From Bacteroidales bacterium (lineage in GTDB: Bacteria; Bacteroidota; Bacteroidia; Bacteroidales; VadinHA17), in contig JAGGWN010000059.1 of NCBI GenBank assembly GCA_021157415.1, forward strand, positions 1-47,683: 47,683 bases of DNA. Direction: 5' to 3'. A model generated the notes under the pieces. That model made no database searches, was not told the DNA's origin, and saw only the letters and a program-made list of their open reading frames with translations. How positions within the stretch are numbered: the stretch's first letter is position 1; every line of letters begins with the position of its first letter. The position numbers and the translations under genes were made by a program. Shown here piece by piece: positions 36,704 through 45,582 of this stretch.

Positions 36704-38066
36704 ATCCCTCCGGCAACGTGCTGATAATCTCTTTCAGGAATGTATTAAAGTTGAAGTTCTTCATGGACCAGCCCAGTCTTACCACCACCAGATTTCGGGA
36801 GGGGATGACAAAGACACGCTGGCCCTGGAATCCGTCACAGAAGTAAGTGTCTGCCGGCACATCCGGAAGTTTATTATTGTGGTTCAGCCACCATTGAGCA
36901 CCATAAGTCTTGTTGGAATGTGGCGCCTCACGGAGCGTAAAGTTCACCCATTCGGGTGGTAAGACGGTATCCCCGGCAAAGATGCCCCGATGAAGATAGA
37001 GGAGTCCGAAACGGGCCCAGTCACGGGTGGTGGCATAACTGTATGATGAGCCGACAAAGGTTCCTGAAGCATCGGCTTCGAGGGTTGTGTGAAGCATGCC
37101 GGTACGGTAAAACAGTCTTACATACGGATAAGTTAAATAAGCACGGTCGTTCCCGAAGGTGTTACGGATAATCCCCGAAAGGATGTTGGAGGTCCCGGAA
37201 GAATAGTACCAGACAGAGTCGGGAGGATAAGCCACAGGTCTGCGGATGGCATAGCGGTACATGTCCCCGTACACATATAGCATTTTAGTGGCGTCGGAAA
37301 TATCAAAATAGTTTTCGTCCCATTTTAATCCGCTGGTCATGTGAAGCAGGCTGCGGAGGGTGATATTTGAGCGGTCATCGTTTTTCCATTCCGGCACCGG
37401 TGCAGGTTCATGGATGCTTAGTTTATGGTGGGCTACCCGCAAGCCCACCAGGGCGCTAATAATACTTTTGGTCATGGACCATCCCAGCAGGGGCGTGTTT
37501 TTGTCAATGCCGGGGGCATAAGCTTCCCCAACGAGCATATTATTATATACGATGGCTACGGCCAGTGTTTTTTTTACCTGCTCCGAACCGGGAGCATCGA
37601 TGGCTGCGTGCAACACTCGGTTCAGTTCTTCATAGTTTACATCTGCCGGAAGGGTGTCCGGAAGCACCGAACCCAGGGGCCAGGGTATGGTATCGGGGTC
37701 GAAAGGAGGGGGTGGGAGGGATATTGCCTGGGTTTTGACCTTTTCTTCGGGGATATTGGCCAACAGAGCACAGCCCAGTCCCTTGCGATATACCGCTTTA
37801 CGTTTGGCCAGACCGAAGACCGTAGAAGTGACGGAACTGTCTTCCGGATGTATGGTCGTTCGGGCCAGGCTGATCGGGAAAAAACTTAACTCCCGTGAGG
37901 CAACGGATTCCGGGCTGCGATGACCCACATAAACACCGGAGCACATTCCCTTGGCGGCAAAACCGGTGATTATCGGAATACGTGGCCAGGCATAGATGAC
38001 TATGAATAAAAGCAAACCCAGTAAAAATAAGTAAAGAATACGGCGGGTTATTTTGATACGTTTCAT
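36702..38066 (-). CDS. Membrane-anchored serine hydrolase, beta-lactamase class C family
   Basis: A 454-residue protein from the ATG at 38066, four bases after the folA stop; longer upstream frames overlap folA and are rejected. One membrane helix (about 9-28) anchors it. The catalytic SMTK is at 197-200 (Ser197, Lys200), and YYSSGTSN (287-294) supplies the general-base Tyr as in 6-aminohexanoate-dimer-hydrolase-like enzymes. WWLNHNN (about 383) may correspond to the third motif. Family members include esterases, peptidases and amidases; true beta-lactamase activity is not implied. Likely co-transcribed with folA. Confidence 0.88.
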   Translation of the reverse strand: MKRIKITRRILYLFLLGLLLFIVIYAWPRIPIITGFAAKGMCSGVYVGHRSPESVASRELSFFPISLARTTIHPEDSSVTSTVFGLAKRKAVYRKGLGCALLANIPEEKVKTQAISLPPPPFDPDTIPWPLGSVLPDTLPADVNYEELNRVLHAAIDAPGSEQVKKTLAVAIVYNNMLVGEAYAPGIDKNTPLLGWSMTKSIISALVGLRVAHHKLSIHEPAPVPEWKNDDRSNITLRSLLHMTSGLKWDENYFDISDATKMLYVYGDMYRYAIRRPVAYPPDSVWYYSSGTSNILSGIIRNTFGNDRAYLTYPYVRLFYRTGMLHTTLEADASGTFVGSSYSYATTRDWARFGLLYLHRGIFAGDTVLPPEWVNFTLREAPHSNKTYGAQWWLNHNNKLPDVPADTYFCDGFQGQRVFVIPSRNLVVVRLGWSMKNFNFNTFLKEIISTLPEG

Positions 38067-38070
38067 AGAA

Positions 38071-38580
38071 TTAGCTTTTAGAGGGTTTTGGTTTCCTTTC
38101 AAAAATATAAAAAGTATAGTTGTAAGGATTTCTGTCATCAGCCGGATGAAACTCTTCGGACACCACCTGCCACAGTTGTGGATCCAGTTCCGGGAAAAAG
38201 GTGTCCCCTTCCACATAAGCATCCAGGAGGGTCAGATAAATCCGCTCGGTTATAGTCAGGGTAGCGGCATACAGCGTACCTCCGCCAACGATAAATACTT
38301 CCTTTTCTCCCTGTTTTTTTGCATAATCCAGCGCTTCCTGTACGGAATGCACAACCATGCATCCGGGAGCGAGGTAGTCCTTGTTATGGGTGACGACGAT
38401 GTTGACCCTGCCGGGCAGGGCTTTTCCGTTGGATTCATAGTTACGACGACCCATGATGATATGGTGTCCTTTGGTGATGCGGAAGAAATAGGCAAGATCA
38501 TCAGGCATGTGCCAGGGGAGTGTATTATCCCGGCCGATGACCCGGTTGCGTGACATGGCGGCAATCTGGGAAATGATCAT
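38071..38580 (-). CDS. folA: Dihydrofolate reductase
   Basis: A 169-residue chromosomal-type DHFR that reduces dihydrofolate with NADPH. It starts MIISQIAAMSRNRVIGRDN, followed by LPWHMPDDL with the substrate-binding Asp27-equivalent, GHHIIMGRRNYES, and IVGGGTLYA for NADPH binding. The start has a modest upstream GAGG. It is the first gene of a probable folA-serine hydrolase pair. Confidence 0.97.
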   Translation of the reverse strand: MIISQIAAMSRNRVIGRDNTLPWHMPDDLAYFFRITKGHHIIMGRRNYESNGKALPGRVNIVVTHNKDYLAPGCMVVHSVQEALDYAKKQGEKEVFIVGGGTLYAATLTITERIYLTLLDAYVEGDTFFPELDPQLWQVVSEEFHPADDRNPYNYTFYIFERKPKPSKS

Positions 38581-38616
38581 AACATCCTCTTTTCCGTAAA
38601 GATAATGATTTATCTT

Positions 38617-40062
38617 TTACTTGCGGATGCTGTTTTTGCTTACGTCAGCACCTTTCAGGATAAAACGGTCGTAGAGGAATAAAAATACGGCAGCAGAGAT
38701 GCCTATCCCGGTGTAAAGAATCCATATGCGGGAAGGATGGTACCGGCTCCAGAGATAATGTGTCAGTTCATGCTGAGACATGTTCATTTTTTCTGCAGCC
38801 ATTGTTAAGTAATCATTTTTTGTGAAAGTGTCTGACAAAGCAGGGATGTGCAATCCTTTATCAGCCACTGCTTTAGTCAGTAGTGTGAATTTCTCGCTGA
38901 TATTGGCATACAGTTTTCCCGATAGGATCCCTGCCAGGAAGTGGGCAGCACCGATAGGAAGGAAGGAAGTCCCCATGTAAAGTGCTTTCTTATCCAGCGG
39001 AGCAATACGTCCTATATATTCGGTGTACTTGGGGGAGGAGGCCATTTCTCCGATTGCAAAGACCAGGATTCCGAGGATCACGATCCAGGCGTTCTGGCTG
39101 GCAAACATGAAAAACAAACCGCCGGCCAGGATAAGCATACCTCCCATCATAGCGTGCAAGGGCTTGAACTTCATGGTGACGGAGGAGATGAAAAGCTGCA
39201 GGACAATGATAAAGAAAGCATCCAGACTGGTAAGCCCTACGGCTGTGATCTTTCCGGGGGCCAGCCCTACCATGGTCCCCAGTTTGTTCAGGTTTACCCA
39301 GTCGTTGACAAATACCGGAAAAGAATAATAAAGCTGATTGAAAGCTGTCCAGAAAAGGGTCATAATCACCAGAAAAAGCACATACTTCCAGTCGGCCAGG
39401 GTAAAGATAATATTTCGGAAAGCTTCTATAATCTTGGCAGCCAGTGTCCCGGCATCGTCGCTCTCATCCCGGGCTGGTTCGCGAAAGAAAAAGAATACGA
39501 TGATAAAGTTCAGGGCAATGACGGCAATGGAGATGTAAAATACATAGTTCCAGTTAAGCTTATAAACCAGACCGGCAATAAACGGCCCGATAAATCCACC
39601 GATGTTCACCATCATATAGAAAATACCAAAACCGATGGAAGCAGTTTCTTCATTGGTGGTTTTGGCCACCATGGCCGAGACAATGGGTTTGAAAAAGGCT
39701 CCAGCCGTAGCCAGGAAGATATAGGCAAAAAAGACCCAGCCGTAGGTGTCAAAAGTGCCTACCATGTAATAACCGATCACATACATGGAGAAAGAAAGGA
39801 TGAGTACTTTTTTATAACCGATCTTGTCGGCAATGGCTCCGGTGATCAATGGCAGAAAATAAAGCAGCATGGATCCTGTACCGATAATAATCCCTTTTTC
39901 TCCCTGGGAGAAACCCAGAGCCCCGGTATCTTTCGACAAAGTAAGATAAAGGGCCAGTGCATTGTAAACGCCGTACCATGCCCAGCGCTCAAATAATTCC
40001 ATCATATTGGAGGCCCAGAAAACCCGCGGTAGCTTTTTGATGACTTTCCCAATCGGTGACAT
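38617..40062 (-). CDS. POT/PTR-like major facilitator transporter
   Basis: A 481-residue membrane protein with about 12-14 helices. The first helix region MMELFERWAWYGVYNALALY (about 20-39) resembles the POT signature in which ERFxxYG contributes to proton coupling; here it is ERWAWYG. GAIADKIGYKK (about 77-87) is the MFS loop 2-3 motif, and a central GIFYMMVNIGGFIGPFIAG follows, also POT-like. Uptake of di- or tripeptides is plausible but not shown. It is on the same strand as folA, with 36 bases between its end and the folA start. Confidence 0.88.
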   Translation of the reverse strand: MSPIGKVIKKLPRVFWASNMMELFERWAWYGVYNALALYLTLSKDTGALGFSQGEKGIIIGTGSMLLYFLPLITGAIADKIGYKKVLILSFSMYVIGYYMVGTFDTYGWVFFAYIFLATAGAFFKPIVSAMVAKTTNEETASIGFGIFYMMVNIGGFIGPFIAGLVYKLNWNYVFYISIAVIALNFIIVFFFFREPARDESDDAGTLAAKIIEAFRNIIFTLADWKYVLFLVIMTLFWTAFNQLYYSFPVFVNDWVNLNKLGTMVGLAPGKITAVGLTSLDAFFIIVLQLFISSVTMKFKPLHAMMGGMLILAGGLFFMFASQNAWIVILGILVFAIGEMASSPKYTEYIGRIAPLDKKALYMGTSFLPIGAAHFLAGILSGKLYANISEKFTLLTKAVADKGLHIPALSDTFTKNDYLTMAAEKMNMSQHELTHYLWSRYHPSRIWILYTGIGISAAVFLFLYDRFILKGADVSKNSIRK

Positions 40063-40168
40063 AAAAGATATATTTATCGTTTAAAAAAATAAGTCGTAAA
40101 TATAGGAAATTAAGAAATGACGGAATGTTTTTTCTTGCAGATTGTGCAGATACGTTTTGACTTGTTCA

Positions 40169-40804
40169 TCAAGCTTCCTCTTCCAGAAAGAAATAGGCTG
40201 CTTTCTCTTCCACATCATCATACGTGATGATCTCCCGGTCTCCGTATTGCCGGTAGAAAGAGAGCATGGCAAAATCGCCGGCACACATGGTGGCATGAGC
40301 AAAAAGAGTAAGATAGAAACTCCAGGAGAGATAACCGGGAACCAACCAGGCAGCAAGCAACAGGCAGGCACTGATCAGTACAAAAGGGGCCAGAGCCAGC
40401 CGTGTGAAGTCTTTGCGCCTGACAGGGAAACGGTGGGCGGTAACATAAAAAAACATATCCCTGAAGTTAGCTCCCACCGCGATGTTTTTTGCTCCGGCCA
40501 GCAAAAAAAATAAAGCGTGTATCCCCTCATGGAACGGGATCAGAAGAACCGGGAATACAACCAACCCGTAAAAAGCGTACAGTACAATCTTTTGATACCC
40601 GGGATGGATAGAAAAAAAATCAATGGTGGGATGAATGGCAAGCCCCAAAAAAAACAGGGAGAAAAGCCAGAAAAAATAAGTTACCTGATTCTTTCGCGAC
40701 AGATAACGAAACACAAAGCCGGGGATGTCATGGTAGGAAAGTTTCAGGATCAACCGGTAGCGGCTTTCGTCTTCCAGTTGTTCTGGTTTTAATTTTGTTG
40801 CCAT
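40169..40804 (-). CDS. DUF3267 membrane protein with HExxH motif
   Basis: A 211-residue protein with about four or five membrane helices. It contains HEGIH (92-96), a zinc-metalloprotease-type HExxH, inside a helix near LIPFHEGIHALFFLLAG, and a later CAGDFAML (about 170) as in DUF3267. This resembles intramembrane site-2-type protease folds, but activity has not been shown for the family. No substrate or partner gene is evident nearby. The ATG gives a hydrophilic N-terminal tail of about 25 residues. Confidence 0.85.
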   Translation of the reverse strand: MATKLKPEQLEDESRYRLILKLSYHDIPGFVFRYLSRKNQVTYFFWLFSLFFLGLAIHPTIDFFSIHPGYQKIVLYAFYGLVVFPVLLIPFHEGIHALFFLLAGAKNIAVGANFRDMFFYVTAHRFPVRRKDFTRLALAPFVLISACLLLAAWLVPGYLSWSFYLTLFAHATMCAGDFAMLSFYRQYGDREIITYDDVEEKAAYFFLEEEA

Positions 40805-40902
40805 GTGACAAAATTAGTAATTTTATGTATCGTTATTAAGACGGTTGTGTAAGTTATGTAAAAGGGGTTGGTATGTTTTTTGATTGAAAAAAACGAGAGT
40901 AT

Positions 40903-41538
40903 ATGTTTTTGGATAAAAGAAGTTGGATGATGCGTTTGAAGAGATGGTTGCTGGTTATGATGGGGTGGTTTTGTGTGTTGACCGTTTCGGCCCAGGATGA
41001 GGGCAAAAGGGATACGGTACAAATTCCTGTCATGCTTTCTACCACTACGATTGGTTCAGACACCCTCCCCTTGGTGGAAATGGAGGAAGTGAGGGTGATC
41101 CCATTGCCTAAGTTCAGGAACAGACGACAGGCTCGCAGGTTCGGTCGTTATGTAAGGAATGTGAAGAAAGTTTATCCTTATGCCAAATTAACGGCTCGCT
41201 TACTTAATGAGATGGAACAACATATGGATTCCCTGACCACCGAAAGAGAGAAAAAAGCCTATATCAAACAGGTGGAGAAATCCCTGAAAGACCAATATTC
41301 CGATGTAATATGGAACATGACCTTCAGCCAGGGCAAGATCCTGATCAAACTGATAGACCGCGAGACCGGCATGACCTCCTATGAAATCATAGATAGAATG
41401 AAGGGAGCTTTCAATGCCGGTTTCTGGCAGGCTGTAGCCCGTCTGTTCGGTTCCAATCTGAAGACGAAATTTGATCCCGGGGGGGAAGACCGGATCCTTA
41501 ACCAGGTAGTGATGATGATCGAATACGGCATGATCTAG
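40903..41538 (+). CDS. DUF4294 exported protein
   Basis: Up to 211 residues with a signal peptide. ATG 40927 (MMRLKRWLLVMMGWFCVLTVSA, cut before QDEG) gives a better signal than the upstream ATG at 40903; both are in frame. The family core is RRQARRFGRYVRNVKKVYPYAK (about 74-95), then KQVEKSLKDQYSDVIWNMTF and GQGKILIKLIDRETG-like sequence. DUF4294 is nearly confined to Bacteroidota and has no known function. A hairpin terminator follows. Confidence 0.9.
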   Translation: MFLDKRSWMMRLKRWLLVMMGWFCVLTVSAQDEGKRDTVQIPVMLSTTTIGSDTLPLVEMEEVRVIPLPKFRNRRQARRFGRYVRNVKKVYPYAKLTARLLNEMEQHMDSLTTEREKKAYIKQVEKSLKDQYSDVIWNMTFSQGKILIKLIDRETGMTSYEIIDRMKGAFNAGFWQAVARLFGSNLKTKFDPGGEDRILNQVVMMIEYGMI

Positions 41539-41542
41539 CAGG

Positions 41543-41568
41543 ATAACCCGTAACTCACGGGTTATTTT
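41543..41568 (+). terminator. Terminator after the DUF4294 gene
   Basis: ATAACCCGT (41543-41551) pairs with ACGGGTTAT (41557-41565), loop AACTC, followed by TTT. It lies between two convergent genes. Confidence 0.7.
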
Positions 41569-41608
41569 CGCCTGATAAAACCGGTTATTTGTCTTGTATC
41601 CCTTCCTC

Positions 41609-42265
41609 CTACATCATTTCCAGCATGGTTTTCACCGTAATATCGGCATCGTTAGCGATATCTACGATGGTGGCATCAAGCATGTAACAGGGGGACGTGA
41701 CCACTTTATATTTCTTGTCCACCGCTACCTCCCCGTGGCTGGTCTCCAGATGATGTGCGCCCATGGCTTCTATGGTCTGGGCCGTGGCTTTGTCTTTTCC
41801 GATGGTTACCTCCACGTCCCGCAGCACACAAGCGATGATCGCCGGAGAGATGCACAGAGCCCCAACGGGCTTGCCTGTCTGTACCATTGTATTGATTGCT
41901 TTGACCACCTCTTCATGCACCGTGCATCCGGCTCCCTTGAAAGCAAAGTCGCTCAGGTTTTTGGCTGCGCCATATCCTCCCGGCATGAGCAATGCATCAA
42001 AATCCTTTGCATTGAATTCCCTCAACGGATGTATTTTCCCCCGCGCAATACGTGCCGCCTCAACCAACACATTGCGTGTTTCATTCATCTCCTCACCCGT
42101 CAGGTGGTTGATCACATGATACTGGGGAATATCCGGTGCGAAAATCTCGTAAACGCCACCGTTTTTTACAACGGCATACAGGGCCATCGTGGCTTCATGG
42201 ATCTCTGAACCGTCCATGACCCCACTTCCGGCTAAAATTACTGCAAATTTTTTCTTACCTTCCAT
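41609..42265 (-). CDS. elbB: ElbB-type glyoxalase/DJ-1 superfamily protein
   Basis: A 218-residue member of the DJ-1/PfpI superfamily. FAVILAGSGVMDGSEIHEA (about 7-25) and LMPGGYGAAKNLSDFAFKG (about 92-110) are characteristic of ElbB, and GALCISPA (about 133-140) contains the reactive Cys at the nucleophile elbow. ElbB (also called sigma cross-reacting protein 27A) has been linked to isoprenoid synthesis and has weak glyoxalase activity; its cellular role is unclear. It is convergent with DUF4294 and divergent from thpR. Confidence 0.92.
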   Translation of the reverse strand: MEGKKKFAVILAGSGVMDGSEIHEATMALYAVVKNGGVYEIFAPDIPQYHVINHLTGEEMNETRNVLVEAARIARGKIHPLREFNAKDFDALLMPGGYGAAKNLSDFAFKGAGCTVHEEVVKAINTMVQTGKPVGALCISPAIIACVLRDVEVTIGKDKATAQTIEAMGAHHLETSHGEVAVDKKYKVVTSPCYMLDATIVDIANDADITVKTMLEMM

Positions 42266-42322
42266 GGCTGAATCATTTATGTTTTGGGTTCATAAAGTTA
42301 GTAAATTTTCGTACTTCTTTTT

Positions 42323-42883
42323 ATGAGTAAACGTATATTTTTAGCCATCCCGGTGAGTCGGAACGACGGGCTGATCCGTCACTATAAGACAATTCGGAAT
42401 CTGTTGCAGGGAGAGAAGATCAAATGGGTAAAGCCTGAGAAACTACATCTTACCCTTCATTTCTTTGGTGATACCGGAGAGGAAGACATGAGCAGACTGC
42501 ACCGCCTGCTTTCCACCCGTTTAGAAGATCTTACGGGCTTCGACCTGACTTTCTGCGGTGCAGGTGTTTTTCCCGGCTTACACAAACCCCGGGTGTTTTG
42601 GATTGGGGTTACTCCCTCGGAAGCGTTGAACGCACTGGTCCAGGTGGTAGAGGAGGTGTTGATAAAAGGGGATTTTGATGTGCCCGACAAACCATTCTCT
42701 CCTCATCTGACCATCGGTCGCATCAGGAGGCTCGATGACCGGCAGCATTTTGTGCGAATTCTCGGGGAATACCGGGAAAAAGAGATCACCCGGCTGACCG
42801 TACAGGAACTGCATCTCTATGAAAGCATCCTGAAACCCGGGGGACCGGAGTACCATGTGTTGTACAGGTATGAATTGAAATGA
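42323..42883 (+). CDS. thpR: RNA 2',3'-cyclic phosphodiesterase
   Basis: A 186-residue 2H phosphoesterase. The two catalytic motifs are HLTL at 42-45 and HLTI at 128-131, within SPHLTIGR. The N-terminus RIFLAIPV is typical. It opens 2',3'-cyclic phosphate ends of RNA to 2'-phosphates, and related enzymes also ligate tRNA halves in vitro. ATG 42323 is the natural start. It converges on the sugar transferase gene with about 88 bases between. Confidence 0.93.
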   Translation: MSKRIFLAIPVSRNDGLIRHYKTIRNLLQGEKIKWVKPEKLHLTLHFFGDTGEEDMSRLHRLLSTRLEDLTGFDLTFCGAGVFPGLHKPRVFWIGVTPSEALNALVQVVEEVLIKGDFDVPDKPFSPHLTIGRIRRLDDRQHFVRILGEYREKEITRLTVQELHLYESILKPGGPEYHVLYRYELK

Positions 42884-42971
42884 GCGCATACGATCCCGTT
42901 TGTCTGATTACCTTTAGGCAGGATCCGCTTTGGCCAGGTGGCAAAAGAGATCTGATTTCCGACACTTTTAC

Positions 42972-44390
42972 TTATTTTCCTTTTCCTTTCAGCACGGTTA
43001 TCAGGGTATGTGACAGGATTTTCATATCCACATACAGGGACATGTTCTGGATATAGATAAGGTCGTATTGCATACGTTCTATCATTTGATCTACGTTTTC
43101 GGCATAGCCGAATTTCACCTGTCCCCACGAGGTGATGCCGGGCTTTACTTTTTGCAGGTGGATATAATGAGGCACTTTGCAGACGATCTGGTCCACAAAA
43201 TGTTTTCTTTCGGGACGGGGGCCCACCAGCGACATGTCCCCTTTCAGGACATTGATAAAATTGGGGATCTCGTCCATACGGGTACGCCGCAGAAAGCGTC
43301 CCACGGGAGTAATTCTCGGGTCGTTTCTGGATGAGAGGGCAGGTCCTTCCGTCTCCGCATCCTTGTACATGGTCCTGAATTTGTAGATCATAAAAGGTTT
43401 ACCATGGCGGCCCACTCTTTCCTGTTTGAAAAGTACCGGTCCGCTGGAGGTGAGTTTTATTACCGGGGCAATGACCAGAAAAACAGGAATGGACAGGACC
43501 AGCAGGATCAGAGACACGGTGTAATCTATGAGGGTCTTGAGGACAACCTGCCAGGCCGGCATCAACTCGTGGGTGATCTCAATGAGGGGAGTGCCCAGAA
43601 AAGAAGACATCCGGACCCTGCCGGCCAGGATGTCATACAGCTCGGGAATAGCCTGGAGATGTGCCGGTGCATTAAAAAGCTGGTTAAGGATATATCCGAT
43701 TTCTTTTTTTTCAGGTTCTTCAATGGCCAGTATAATCTCTTGCACTTCCTTCCCGTCCGACAGGATCCTCCGTGCTTTTTTCAAAGGGCCCAGGTAGGGC
43801 AGATGCTTTTCCAGGGAACCTTTTTCTACCTGTTTCAAAGAAACAAAACCAACGAACCTGTATCCTGCCTTGCCATTGGCCTCTTTGAGTCTTTTATAGA
43901 TATTCAGGGCTTTCTGATTATTACCGATGATTACGGTGTTAAAACCAAGCTTGCCGGTATGAATGCGGTAATTGGTGACGGAGGTGATGAAAAGTCTTGG
44001 CAGATAAGTGAATATGAACTGCAGGGAAAACAATACAGCCACAGAATGATAATAATTTTTATACGTAGAGATGACATCATTCAGGATAATCAGGAAAAAA
44101 AGAAAGACCACACCTATTAGGGTGGCCACAAAGGTTTGTGCCAGTTCCTGAAGTCTGGATTTCCGGTATATATTCCGGTAATATCCGGAGAGATAATGCA
44201 GTAACAACCAGCTGAAAGGAATGAATATCAATCCCAGAATAAAGTTCTTATCTATCTGAAAAGGAACGGGATATCCGAATTTTACCGACTCAATGTATAT
44301 CTTCCGGTACATAAAAAACAAGACCCACGTGGCCACTGAGGCAAGGTAGTCCGACAGTAGGTATTTCAGTACCTGTTTTTTCGGGTTCAT
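42972..44390 (-). CDS. Undecaprenyl-phosphate sugar phosphotransferase (WcaJ/EpsE type)
   Basis: A 472-residue polyisoprenyl-phosphate hexose-1-phosphate transferase. Four N-terminal membrane helices (about 12-125) are followed by a CoA-binding-like cytoplasmic domain (about 140-265), a membrane-re-entrant helix (about 280-310), and the catalytic bacterial sugar transferase domain. The latter shows YKFRTMYKDAE (about 338-348), RRTRMDEIPNFINVLKGDMS (about 368-387) and LVGPRPE. It loads the first sugar of an exopolysaccharide or O-unit onto undecaprenyl phosphate at the inner membrane. No other glycan genes accompany it, so the glycan is unknown. The Gfo/Idh-like gene lies upstream on the same strand. 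Confidence 0.93.
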   Translation of the reverse strand: MNPKKQVLKYLLSDYLASVATWVLFFMYRKIYIESVKFGYPVPFQIDKNFILGLIFIPFSWLLLHYLSGYYRNIYRKSRLQELAQTFVATLIGVVFLFFLIILNDVISTYKNYYHSVAVLFSLQFIFTYLPRLFITSVTNYRIHTGKLGFNTVIIGNNQKALNIYKRLKEANGKAGYRFVGFVSLKQVEKGSLEKHLPYLGPLKKARRILSDGKEVQEIILAIEEPEKKEIGYILNQLFNAPAHLQAIPELYDILAGRVRMSSFLGTPLIEITHELMPAWQVVLKTLIDYTVSLILLVLSIPVFLVIAPVIKLTSSGPVLFKQERVGRHGKPFMIYKFRTMYKDAETEGPALSSRNDPRITPVGRFLRRTRMDEIPNFINVLKGDMSLVGPRPERKHFVDQIVCKVPHYIHLQKVKPGITSWGQVKFGYAENVDQMIERMQYDLIYIQNMSLYVDMKILSHTLITVLKGKGK

Positions 44391-44457
44391 CAGAAGGGAA
44401 CATAATACGTATGGATTTTAAACGTAAAAATGAAAAAAATGTTTTTGAAAGCAGAAA

Positions 44458-45393
44458 TTATTGTAGATTTTTTACGGCTTTCTGCGGGGCAAAGGAATGA
44501 TGTCGTATTTTATCCTCTATAAATTGCCTGATGCGAAGGGTGGCAAGCCGGTCTTCCATAAAAATATTGTTTTCTTTCCCTCCGGGAAGAAAAAATTGCC
44601 AGCTCCGGTAGAGAGAGTGATTCTCTCCGGTCAACATGATGGAACGGGTGACAGATAACCCTTCGGGTTTTATCAGCAGATGACGGACTTCTCCGTTTAT
44701 AAAATCACAATGGATCAAAAAGCCGGTTTGTGTTATCCGGCAGGAATGTTCGCGCACTTTAGACAGTCCCTCATATTTAAAAAGGGCCATAGCACTGTTG
44801 TCGAAGTCGAGACGCACATAGATCATATCTGTCCGGATCAGACTGGCAGAATACACATTGACCACCGGTCTTTTCGGAAAAGCTCTGAAAATCCGGAGCA
44901 TGGACTCAAGAGAAAAAGACAGATCCTGCAGGATATCCTCCGTGGAGAATTGTGAAATGGGGACACGATAGATGGTTTCCGCATAAAGAGGGTTGGAAAT
45001 AACCGCTGGTATTTTTCCCGGGATGAACCTTGTCCAAACGGGATTGTAACAAACTGCAGGTACCTCCGCTTCTCCTGAAAGGCAGACGATCTCCTCCATA
45101 TTATCCAACGTCAGATTTCCGGTACGTATAAAAAATAGAGGCTTTGACTGACGCAGGGCCTGCTTTATAAAAGGCATGTCCTCCGAAGAAGGATGAGTGA
45201 AGATCAGTTTTTCAGAACGGGAAACCAGATTATCAGGATCGGTGAAAGAAAAATAACTGTGAGGGTGTGCTGCGGAATCAGGCCGCAGGTCGTGTGTGAA
45301 AAACAACAGCTCCGCTTTCTCAGTTTTCTGCCGGATTTCCCGGGCCAGATCAATTGTTTCACCGGATAAACCGAAAACCCCGATTTTTATCAT
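44458..45393 (-). CDS. Divergent Gfo/Idh/MocA-like oxidoreductase
   Basis: A 311-residue protein. An N-terminal Rossmann-like segment starts IKIGVFGLSGETIDLAREI, with the GxxGxxG spacing reduced, then a strand-helix pattern to about 120. SKPLFFIRTGN (about 84-94) sits where Gfo/Idh/MocA enzymes have the catalytic EKP. The C-terminal half (about 140-310) is beta-rich as in the family. Because the key Glu is Ser and no catalytic Asp/His pair is clear, activity is uncertain. Its place before the sugar transferase suggests a link to glycan synthesis, for example nucleotide-sugar handling, but this is inference. Confidence 0.65.
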   Translation of the reverse strand: MIKIGVFGLSGETIDLAREIRQKTEKAELLFFTHDLRPDSAAHPHSYFSFTDPDNLVSRSEKLIFTHPSSEDMPFIKQALRQSKPLFFIRTGNLTLDNMEEIVCLSGEAEVPAVCYNPVWTRFIPGKIPAVISNPLYAETIYRVPISQFSTEDILQDLSFSLESMLRIFRAFPKRPVVNVYSASLIRTDMIYVRLDFDNSAMALFKYEGLSKVREHSCRITQTGFLIHCDFINGEVRHLLIKPEGLSVTRSIMLTGENHSLYRSWQFFLPGGKENNIFMEDRLATLRIRQFIEDKIRHHSFAPQKAVKNLQ

Positions 45394-45582
45394 ATTTTTG
45401 CAGAAGTTTTTACAAACTTATAATTTTTACCGGGAAGGTTCCCTGGTTCTCAGGGCAAGTTATGAACGGGGTGGTGTTAATAAGTGAATGGAAGATAACC
45501 AGATAAAGTTAAAAGGGTTGGAATGCAAAGTGAGTATTGATTTTTACTATATAAAATAAAATAATAAATTAACCGGAATATT
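45394..45582. other. Divergent intergenic region before pcm
   Basis: AT-rich with no gene. A TATTTTTG box lies at 45393-45400, overlapping the start of the Gfo/Idh-like gene, and could serve pcm with a long leader. A small GGGAA/TTCCC hairpin is near 45435. Nothing firm. Confidence 0.3.

Noticed and set aside
36702-38066. True class C beta-lactamase
   Set aside because: Motifs match esterase or 6-aminohexanoate-hydrolase-like relatives, it is membrane-anchored, and no ampR-type regulator is adjacent.
36702-38222. Upstream start for the serine hydrolase giving 506 residues
   Set aside because: It overlaps folA by about 150 bases; ATG 38066 gives a normal membrane anchor four bases after folA.
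38617-40804. Defence or mobile island in the folA to DUF3267 stretch
   Set aside because: All genes have housekeeping or transport-type features, composition is like the neighbours, and no nuclease, transposase or phage gene is seen.
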